From Hymenobacter rigui (GTDB taxonomy: Bacteria > Bacteroidota > Bacteroidia > Cytophagales > Hymenobacteraceae): DNA of 64,000 nt. Below the pieces are notes generated by a model. It worked only from the letters and a program-made list of their open reading frames with translations, did no database searches and had not been told where the DNA came from. Below are positions 9,817 to 16,628 of the stretch, one piece after another; position 1 is the stretch's first letter; the number at the start of each line of letters is the position of its first letter. The stretch covers positions 1-64,000 of the forward strand of contig NZ_RWIT01000009.1 in NCBI RefSeq assembly GCF_003944715.1. Reading direction: 5' to 3'. A program made the position numbers and the translations under genes.

Positions 9817-9826
9817 CTTTCAGTAT

Positions 9827-12800
9827 ATGAAGCACGTGTCCTTACTATTCCGGCCCCGCGTGAGTGGGCCGGCCGGCCTGGCAGCCCTGCTGCTGGGCTT
9901 GCTGCTTTCCGGCGAAACTGTACAGGCCCAAACGGCCCAGGAACCGTTTGGCCGGGTACGGCTGCAATACAAGGAGTTTAACTGGCAGCAGTTCAGTACC
10001 CAGAATTTCAACATCTACTATTACGCGGGCGGCGAGGCCAACGCCCGCCACGCGGCCGAATACGCCGAAAAAGAGCTGCAGCGCATCACGGGCCTGATTG
10101 GGTACTATCCGTACTCTAAAACCACCATCATGCTCTTCAACTCCGTCGGCGACCTGCGGCAGAGCAACGTGGGCCTGAACAGTGACAAGTACCAGACCGG
10201 CGGCGAAACCTCGCTGCTGCGCATGACCAAAGTGCAGATTGCCTTTCAGGGCCAGCAAACGCGCTTCAAGCAGGATTTGAGCAACCGCATCACGCAGGTG
10301 CTGCTCAATGATATGATGTATGGCGGCTCGCTGAAGGAAGTTATCCAGAGCAGCTACCTGCTGCAACTGCCAGACTGGTTTATCGGCGGGGCCTCGGCCT
10401 ACGCGGCCCAGGGCTGGAGCGTGGAAATGGACGACTACATGCGCACCATGACCAAGGAGCACGAGGGCAACCGCACGGCTCCATTCTTCGTGCGCAACCC
10501 CGAGCTGGCCGGCCAGAGCGTGTGGAACTACATTGCGGAGCGCTATGGCTACACCAGCATCCAGAATATTCTGAATCTCACGCGCATCACCCGCGACGTG
10601 GAAGTGGGCATCAGCTCCTCGCTGAACGTGCCCTACAAGGTGTTCCTGAAAGACTGGCTGGGCTACTACCGGCAGCTGAATGCGCAGCCGCGCACACCGT
10701 ACCAGGAGGCCGACGAGAAAAACAGTCTGGCGGGCCGCAACCGCAAAAGCATGGTGTACAGCCAGCCGGTAATCAGCCCCAATGGCCAGCGCCTGGCCTA
10801 CGTGCAAAACGACCAGGGCCGCTACCGGGTGCTGGTGGTGAGCAAGGACGGCAAAGGCCGCGACAAGATTCACCGGAGCGGCTACAAAACCCCTGACCAA
10901 CAGGTGGAAACCCGGCTACCGGTGCTGGCCTGGCGCGGCAACGGCCAGGTAGCAGTGGTGGAAGAAGAGAAAGGCCAGCTGGCCCTGCAGCTACGGGAGG
11001 CTGATGGTGGCGTGCGCAACGTGGTGGCCCGGCTGAAAAGTCTGCTGCCCAGCTTTGGCCGCCGCGCTTCCCTGCTCAGCCAGTTTTCGCAGGTAACCGA
11101 CCTGAGCTACTCGCCCGATGGCAAGTCGTTGGTGTTTAGCGGCGTACGCAACGGGCAAAACGACCTGTATCTGCTGCGGGCCGGCAGCCGTACCCCCGAA
11201 AAGCTGACCAACGACGTGTTTGATGACGTAGAGCCCACTTTCCTGCCCGGCGGCGGCGGTATTGTGTTCAGCTCCAACCGGTGGCTTGACTCGGCGGGTA
11301 CTGCCAAAGGCAGCTTCGGAGCCGTGGTGAACAACTACGACTTGTACCTCTATCACTTGGATGGGCGGCCGCAGCCCGTGGAAATGCTGGTCAATACCAT
11401 TTCCAACGAAAGCCGGCCCCGGGCCATATCCGACTCGGAAGTGCTGTTTGTGAGTGAGGAAAGCGGGGTGCGCAGCCTCTACCGCCTCACGCTGGCCACC
11501 AAACAATACCAGCCCGTAACCAGCTTCCTGGCTAACATCAAGGATTATGATTACAGCGCCGCGAGCAGCACGCTGAGCTTCGTGGCGGCGGAGGATGGGC
11601 GCGACAATATCTATTTGTACCCTAACTACACGCTGCCTACGGGCCTGACGCTGTTCAAAACGGCCCGGCAGGAAACGCTGGAGGACCGCTCGAAGCCGGC
11701 CAAGGCTGCCGCGCCCAACCGGCCCGGTCCAACCGTCGCCAACGCCACCCAGCAGAATAGCGGGCAGCAGCCGGCTGCTCCTCAAACGCCGGCTCCCACG
11801 CAGGAAACAGTCCCACAATCGGCTAAAAAGACCGATAACCAGGTCAATACCGACGCCTACGAGTTTGACGAGGATATTCCGGCCTCCCGGGCTTCTCCTA
11901 CGATAACCAAGCGGCGGGCTGCCACGGTAGTAGCTCTGCCCAAAGCAGCTCCGGCCGAGGCCACGGCCCTCACCGGCCCGTTCCGCTACGACACGCAGTT
12001 CAGCATCGATAACGTGGTATCCACGCTGTACTCTGATCCGCTGCTGGGGCTGGGGCTGATGGGCCAGGTGAACATGTCGGACCTGATGGAAAATCACCGG
12101 ATTCAGGCGGGCATTTTCGCCCTGACCGACTTGCGGACCAGCAACATCTTCGCTGAATATACCAACCTCAAGCACCGCTACGACTGGAGTGTGCGTTATC
12201 AGAAGCAAGCGTATTTCATCAACCCGGAGGGGCTGGGCCGGGTACGCTATGGGCGGCACGAAATTGCTCCTACGCTGGCGTATCCGCTCACGCACAATCT
12301 GAGTGTGCGCCTGGGGCCTCGCTTCGTGAGCGTAAGCCGCAAGATTTATGCTGATCTGAGCAACTCCACCGACCGCACCAATAACTATCTGGGTGGTGAA
12401 GGTGAACTGGTGTTCGATAACTCCATTGCCACAGGCGTGAATATGCTACAGGGCACCCGCATGAAAGCCGGCGTAACGCGCCTGTCGGACCTGGACGGGC
12501 ACGGCACCAGCTTCACCAAGATTTTTGTGGATCTGCGCCACTACCAGAAGCTGCACCGTCAGCTGATCTGGGCCAACCGGGCCAGCTTCGGGCAATACAT
12601 CGGGGGAGGTACGGCGCAACCGTTCTTCCGGCTGGGTGGCATGGACAACTGGCTGAACTACGACTATAACGACAGCCAGTTCATCACGGCCGACAAAACC
12701 CAGGCCCTGGACCCCACTCAGCTGGACCCCACCCAGATGTTCTACCAGCAGTTCGTTACCAACCTGCGCGGGTTTGACTACAGCAAGCGCATCGGGCAGA

Positions 12801-13156
12801 AATACGTGTTGTTCAATTCGGAGCTGCGCCTGCCCATTGTGCAATACCTCTCACACCGGCCCATCGAGTCGGGCTTCTTCCGGAATCTGCAGCTCACGGC
12901 TTTTGGGGATATGGGTACCACGTATTCCGGTGCCAACCCGTTCAGCGTAAACAACTCCAACAACACCCAGACCAAGGAGGAAGGCGCCTTTAAAGCATCC
13001 GTCATCAATTTCACCAACCCCATGCTGTACGGCTACGGAGTAGGCATGCGCACTACCATGCTGGGCTTCTACGTGAAGGGAGACCTGGCCTGGGGGCGGG
13101 AGCAGTACAACAACACTGGCCCGAAGCTGTACGTGACGCTGGGATATGACTTCTAA
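9827..13156 (+). CDS. TolB-like propeller and outer-membrane barrel protein
   Basis: A 1109-residue exported protein (signal peptide ending about ETVQAQ). Three parts can be seen: an N-terminal gluzincin-like region up to about residue 300 (NFNIYYYAGGEANARHAAEYAEKE type of start, no HExxH found); WD40-like PD40 repeats of the TolB type around residues 310-620 (for example LSYSPDGKSLVFSG and GGGGIVFSSNRW); a Pro/Ala/Gln-rich linker around 620-690; and a C-terminal barrel of about 400 residues ending in the aromatic residue F (LYVTLGYDF), as BAM substrates do. The function is unknown; a surface protein that binds or processes other proteins is an inference. Confidence 0.8.
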   Translation: MKHVSLLFRPRVSGPAGLAALLLGLLLSGETVQAQTAQEPFGRVRLQYKEFNWQQFSTQNFNIYYYAGGEANARHAAEYAEKELQRITGLIGYYPYSKTTIMLFNSVGDLRQSNVGLNSDKYQTGGETSLLRMTKVQIAFQGQQTRFKQDLSNRITQVLLNDMMYGGSLKEVIQSSYLLQLPDWFIGGASAYAAQGWSVEMDDYMRTMTKEHEGNRTAPFFVRNPELAGQSVWNYIAERYGYTSIQNILNLTRITRDVEVGISSSLNVPYKVFLKDWLGYYRQLNAQPRTPYQEADEKNSLAGRNRKSMVYSQPVISPNGQRLAYVQNDQGRYRVLVVSKDGKGRDKIHRSGYKTPDQQVETRLPVLAWRGNGQVAVVEEEKGQLALQLREADGGVRNVVARLKSLLPSFGRRASLLSQFSQVTDLSYSPDGKSLVFSGVRNGQNDLYLLRAGSRTPEKLTNDVFDDVEPTFLPGGGGIVFSSNRWLDSAGTAKGSFGAVVNNYDLYLYHLDGRPQPVEMLVNTISNESRPRAISDSEVLFVSEESGVRSLYRLTLATKQYQPVTSFLANIKDYDYSAASSTLSFVAAEDGRDNIYLYPNYTLPTGLTLFKTARQETLEDRSKPAKAAAPNRPGPTVANATQQNSGQQPAAPQTPAPTQETVPQSAKKTDNQVNTDAYEFDEDIPASRASPTITKRRAATVVALPKAAPAEATALTGPFRYDTQFSIDNVVSTLYSDPLLGLGLMGQVNMSDLMENHRIQAGIFALTDLRTSNIFAEYTNLKHRYDWSVRYQKQAYFINPEGLGRVRYGRHEIAPTLAYPLTHNLSVRLGPRFVSVSRKIYADLSNSTDRTNNYLGGEGELVFDNSIATGVNMLQGTRMKAGVTRLSDLDGHGTSFTKIFVDLRHYQKLHRQLIWANRASFGQYIGGGTAQPFFRLGGMDNWLNYDYNDSQFITADKTQALDPTQLDPTQMFYQQFVTNLRGFDYSKRIGQKYVLFNSELRLPIVQYLSHRPIESGFFRNLQLTAFGDMGTTYSGANPFSVNNSNNTQTKEEGAFKASVINFTNPMLYGYGVGMRTTMLGFYVKGDLAWGREQYNNTGPKLYVTLGYDF

Positions 13157-13172
13157 ATAGTATAAGTGCCGC

Positions 13173-13232
13173 ATCAGCCCCATAAGGCTGATCGAACACC
13201 AAACGCCCGGCAGATATCTGTCGGGCGTTTGG
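13173..13232 (+). terminator. Double hairpin terminator
   Basis: A small hairpin (ATCAGCC/GGCTGAT, 13174-13192) is followed by a long one at 13199-13232 (CCAAACGCCCG paired with CGGGCGTTTGG, with the inner palindrome CAGATATCTG). It lies directly after the large barrel-protein gene and before the ccm promoter. Confidence 0.8.
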
Positions 13233-13338
13233 CATTTAGCAGGTACCGGAACGCGTCTGAAAAGCCTCTGTTTGCTCAGCTTCCTGCATGGCAACGGATT
13301 ATCCAGGGAGGGGAGGGGCTAATCCGGGAGTTGGGTTG

Positions 13339-13346
13339 TATCTTTG
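13339..13346 (+). promoter_or_regulatory. Promoter -7 box of the ccm operon
   Basis: TATCTTTG matches the Bacteroidota TAnnTTTG -7 element exactly. It lies 26 nt upstream of the GTG at 13373, so the start of ccmB cannot be far upstream of that codon. No good -33 TTTG is seen. Confidence 0.6.
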
Positions 13347-13372
13347 CGGTCCTGTTTACCAGCCGTGTTGCC

Positions 13373-14044
13373 GTGACGCTTCTGAGCGAAATTTGGGTGT
13401 TGATGCAGAAGGACTTTCGCCTGGAATGGCGGCAGCGTGCGGCCCTGAACGGGATGTTGCTGTACGTGAGCAGCACCGTGTTTGTGTGCTACCTGTGTTT
13501 CTCCTCAAGAGGTGGGCAACTGCCCGCGCCAGCCTGGAACGCATTGTTCTGGATTGTTCTGCTGTTTTCGGCGGTAAATGCCGTGGCGAAGGGCTTCCTG
13601 CAGGAAAGCCGGGGGCGCATGCTTTACTATTACACGCTGGTACGCCCGCAGGCCGTAATTCTGGCCAAAATCGCCTACAACACCCTGTTGCTGCTCGGCC
13701 TAGCTCTGGTGGCACTGCTGCTGTACTCGGTTGTGCTGGGCAACCCGGTTCAGAACGTGCCCTTGTTTGTGGGTAACGTGGTGCTGGGAGCAGTAGGCTT
13801 CGCCAGCACGCTTACGCTGGTATCGGGTATTGCCGCCAAAGCCACCAACAGCAGCACGCTCATGGCCGTGCTGGGGTTTCCGCTGATGGTTCCCATGCTA
13901 CTGCTGCTCATCAAAGTATCCAAAAACGCACTGGATGGCCTGGAGTTCGAAGCCAGCCAAAGCTCCCTGCTCACGCTGGTAGCCCTCAATATGATTGTAG
14001 GCGCGGTTTCGTACCTGCTGTTTCCTTTTCTGTGGCGGTCCTGA
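13373..14044 (+). CDS. ccmB: Heme exporter protein CcmB
   Basis: A 223-residue membrane protein with about six hydrophobic segments and the CcmB N-terminal pattern LMQKDFRLEWRQR. CcmB is the permease of the CcmAB ABC transporter, which in System I cytochrome c maturation releases holo-CcmE from CcmC. No ATPase gene (ccmA) is next to it; it must be encoded elsewhere if present. The start is a GTG (alternative ATG at 13403), selected because a promoter -7 box sits at 13339-13346 and longer in-frame extensions pass through the upstream terminator. It is the first gene of the ccm operon. Confidence 0.88.
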   Translation: MTLLSEIWVLMQKDFRLEWRQRAALNGMLLYVSSTVFVCYLCFSSRGGQLPAPAWNALFWIVLLFSAVNAVAKGFLQESRGRMLYYYTLVRPQAVILAKIAYNTLLLLGLALVALLLYSVVLGNPVQNVPLFVGNVVLGAVGFASTLTLVSGIAAKATNSSTLMAVLGFPLMVPMLLLLIKVSKNALDGLEFEASQSSLLTLVALNMIVGAVSYLLFPFLWRS

Positions 14045-14059
14045 AAAGACTGATAGCCA

Positions 14060-14740
14060 ATGTATAGTATGAAAAAAAACTGGTGGAAAGCGTTGAGTGT
14101 TGTGCTGTTGCTGTACGTGGCAGTGGCAGGCCTGCTGATGCCGGTACCGCGGCTGGCTATTCTGAATGAAACCATCCGGAACCTGTATTTCCACGTGCCC
14201 ATGTGGTTCGGTATGACGTTCGTGCTGCTGGCATCGGTGTACTACTCGGTGCGCTACCTGCGCAACCCCACGCCGGAACTGGATATCCAGGCCCACGAAT
14301 CGGCCCGAACGGGTATTCTGATGGGATTTGTAGGGCTGGCCACGGGCAGCATCTGGGCAAAATACACTTGGGGGGCCTGGTGGACCAACGACCCCAAGCT
14401 GAACGGTGCGGCCATTGCCATGCTCATTTACGGTGCCTATCTGGTGCTGCGTTCCTCCTTTACCGATGAGCAGCAGCGGGCCCGCATATCGGCCATCTAC
14501 AACATTTTCGCCTTTGCCACGGCCATGCCGCTGTTCTATATTCTGCCACGCCTCACCGATTCGCTCCACCCCGGGGCGGGCGGCAACCCGGCGTTTGCCA
14601 AATATGACCTCGACAGTAACATGCGCCTCGTGTTTTACCCGGCCGTGATTGGCTGGACCTTATTGGCATTCTGGCTGGCTCAGCTGGCCAGCCGTGTTTC
14701 CCTGCTCAAACTCAAACTATATGAAAAACAGCTTGCGTAA
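14060..14740 (+). CDS. ccmC: Cytochrome c maturation protein CcmC (CcsA/ABC type)
   Basis: A 226-residue membrane protein with six hydrophobic segments. The tryptophan-rich WWD motif of heme-handling proteins is present as WGAWWTNDPKLN near residue 113, with family histidines in LYFHVPMW and DSLHPG. CcmC attaches heme to CcmE in the periplasm. It begins 15 nt after ccmB; an internal ATG at 14069 is an equally possible start. Its last 20 bases overlap the ccmD-like gene. Confidence 0.92.
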   Translation: MYSMKKNWWKALSVVLLLYVAVAGLLMPVPRLAILNETIRNLYFHVPMWFGMTFVLLASVYYSVRYLRNPTPELDIQAHESARTGILMGFVGLATGSIWAKYTWGAWWTNDPKLNGAAIAMLIYGAYLVLRSSFTDEQQRARISAIYNIFAFATAMPLFYILPRLTDSLHPGAGGNPAFAKYDLDSNMRLVFYPAVIGWTLLAFWLAQLASRVSLLKLKLYEKQLA

Positions 14741-14960
14741 GCTGCGTCCGGTAGCGGCCCTGCTGCTGGCCTTCCTGCTGCCCGTGCTGCACGCCGCCGC
14801 CCAGCCCGCTAACCAGCCCGAAATGGCCGATACCCTACGGCAAAGCGGGAAAATCTACGTGGTAGTAGCCGTCATTACCGTGGTACTGGCCGGGTTGCTG
14901 TTCTTTCTGATTTCCCTGGACCGCCGCCTGACGCGTCTGGAAAAGGAAATACAGGAATAA
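14721..14960 (+). CDS. Small CcmD-like membrane protein
   Basis: A 79-residue protein with a signal-like N-terminus (VAALLLAFLLPVLHAAAQ) and one further transmembrane segment (VVVAVITVVLAGLLFFLISL) followed by a basic tail LDRRLTRLEKEIQ. The position between ccmC and ccmE, small size and TM-plus-basic-tail layout fit CcmD, which helps release heme-loaded CcmE. It overlaps ccmC by 20 nt, which supports translational coupling. Sequence similarity to classical CcmD is weak. Confidence 0.7.
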   Translation: MKNSLRKLRPVAALLLAFLLPVLHAAAQPANQPEMADTLRQSGKIYVVVAVITVVLAGLLFFLISLDRRLTRLEKEIQE

Positions 14961-15151
14961 GCAAGTAGCAGCCAGTAAGGTGCAGCAGTGAAGCTCACCG
15001 GAAAACTGCCGAAAATCATTGCCTGCACAACCTGCAGGTCCTGAACTTCCCGAGATACGCTACGCGTTGAAGCACTGGCACCTTTCGCCCGCATTTCGTT
15101 GTTCCGAATGACCGTTGCCCGAAAAAGCGGGCGCCCTGTTGTATTGCTGAA

Positions 15152-15580
15152 ATGAAAAAGACCCATATTTTCGTCATTGCCATTATTGCCGTGGCTATTG
15201 GCATTATCATGAGCACCGCCGGTGATGCCAGCGTGTATGTCTCATTTAAAGAAGCACGGGAGCGGGCTGCTGAAGGCAACCTCACCAAAGTGCACGTGGT
15301 AGGCCGCCTGCCCCGCGACGGAGCCAAGAATATTCTGGGCTTGGAGTACAACCCTACCGTCGACCCCAATTACTTCGCCTTTACGCTGGTGGATACCAAC
15401 CGCATTGCGCAGCGGGTTATTTACTTCAACCCCAAACCGCAGGACTTCGACAAATCGGAGCAGGTGGTGATTACCGGGGCCATGCGCAACGATACGTTCG
15501 TGGCCGACAAGATTCTGCTGAAGTGCCCCTCCAAGTATGTGGAGAAGGATATCAAGGGCGCTACTGCCAGTGTAAACTAA
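15152..15580 (+). CDS. ccmE: Cytochrome c maturation chaperone CcmE, CXXXY type
   Basis: A 142-residue periplasmic heme chaperone anchored by an N-terminal TM helix (residues 5-22), followed by the OB-fold domain. In typical CcmE, heme is bound covalently by a His in HxxxY; here the corresponding motif is C125-P-S-K-Y129 (KCPSKYVE), the rarer cysteine version known from some sulfate reducers and archaea. No His is nearby. It is separated from the ccmD-like gene by 191 nt without a recognisable gene, and followed by a secreted unknown and ccmF. The start at 15152 gives a standard N-terminus MKKTHIFVIA. Confidence 0.93.
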   Translation: MKKTHIFVIAIIAVAIGIIMSTAGDASVYVSFKEARERAAEGNLTKVHVVGRLPRDGAKNILGLEYNPTVDPNYFAFTLVDTNRIAQRVIYFNPKPQDFDKSEQVVITGAMRNDTFVADKILLKCPSKYVEKDIKGATASVN

Positions 15581-15593
15581 GCCGGCACGGGTA

Positions 15594-16628
15594 GTGGGGG
15601 GGCAGCAACGAACAGTAAACACGAAAATAGCCGAGCTCCGGGTTCTGGTTGGTTTGCTGACCGCATTCCTGTTGCTGACGATTACTCCCGCTACCGGCCA
15701 GGTTCCCAACGACGACATTGCCCAGCGGCTAATGCTACAGGTCGAAAAGCCCATAGCCTCTTCTACCACCAATTGCACGGTACAGTGGCAATGTGTAGAT
15801 GAGCGGTTGACTGGAAAATGCATCGAATACCACAACGACCAGTGGTTTGAGTTCACGCCCTCGGTTTCGGGCCGCTACTTTGTGAATATCAGTGGGCAGC
15901 AGTGCCGGGATACGCGCGGAGTACAGCTGGTAGTACTCACGGGTACTCCTTGTGAACCGGCCACGTACCGCATCCTGTCGTGTACTTCCTTGGGTAGTCA
16001 GGATGATGTGTTTGTGCCGTTGGAGGGGCTGCAGGCCGGTCAGGTGTATCTGCTGAATGTGGATGGGTATCTGCGCGACTATTGCCGGTTTAACCTGGCA
16101 GTAAGCAGTATTGCCCAAGGTCTGCCGGCTGCCAGTTTACCGCCCGCCCCGGCGGCTCCCAGTGCCAGCCGCCTAGTTACACTCCGCTGGACGTTGCCCG
16201 ATTCGATAGACTCCATAGCACGGTTTCGGGTGTGGCGGCGGGAAGCCGCCGCGTTCCGGGCCAGTAGTCAAGCTGTGGTGGAGGTGACGCGTAGCACCTA
16301 CGGTACTGCCGCCTCGGCGTACAGCTGGACAGATACGGTAACCGCCCCGGGGCGCTACCTTTACCAGATAATTGCCGAATCAGAGGACAACGTGGCCCCG
16401 GTACTGGTGCAGCAGCAGTGGTTTAACCACAGTCAGATGGGCCATCAGGCACCGAAGCCGCCAACAGATGCGCGCCAGCAGGCGACACAGCAACAGAAAC
16501 AGTGGGAACGACGAGCCAGCCGGATGCGCCGGCACCGAATTTCTGCTCAGATAGACAAAACAACTCATAATCAGTTTGGTAGAGTATCTGGCAACCTGAT
16601 TTACTTTCAACGCAGCAGCACATGTTGA
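15594..16628 (+). CDS. Secreted protein of unknown function in the ccm operon
   Basis: A 344-residue protein starting at a GTG, with an N-terminal hydrophobic segment ending near PATGQ that looks like a signal peptide. The middle (residues about 40-180) is a beta-rich, cysteine-containing domain (paired Cys in NCTVQWQC, QQCRD, PCEP, LSC and DYCRF), similar in style to bacterial pre-peptidase C-terminal domains. Residues about 190-270 resemble a fibronectin type III module (LVTLRWTLPD ... YLYQIIAE). The tail is Gln/Arg-rich. It lies between ccmE and ccmF and overlaps the ccmF start by 7 nt (ATGTTGA), so it appears to be cotranscribed. No known ccm component matches. Confidence 0.7.
   Translation: MGGQQRTVNTKIAELRVLVGLLTAFLLLTITPATGQVPNDDIAQRLMLQVEKPIASSTTNCTVQWQCVDERLTGKCIEYHNDQWFEFTPSVSGRYFVNISGQQCRDTRGVQLVVLTGTPCEPATYRILSCTSLGSQDDVFVPLEGLQAGQVYLLNVDGYLRDYCRFNLAVSSIAQGLPAASLPPAPAAPSASRLVTLRWTLPDSIDSIARFRVWRREAAAFRASSQAVVEVTRSTYGTAASAYSWTDTVTAPGRYLYQIIAESEDNVAPVLVQQQWFNHSQMGHQAPKPPTDARQQATQQQKQWERRASRMRRHRISAQIDKTTHNQFGRVSGNLIYFQRSSTC

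Noticed and set aside
11880..11960. Idea that the Pro/Ala/Gln-rich part of the barrel protein is a separate gene junction
   Set aside because: The frame is continuous with strong similarity in style on both sides; linker is the simpler reading.
9845..12295. Minus-strand open frames of 351 and 434 codons within the large barrel-protein gene
   Set aside because: High-GC antisense shadows of a well-supported coding region; no domain or signal recognised.
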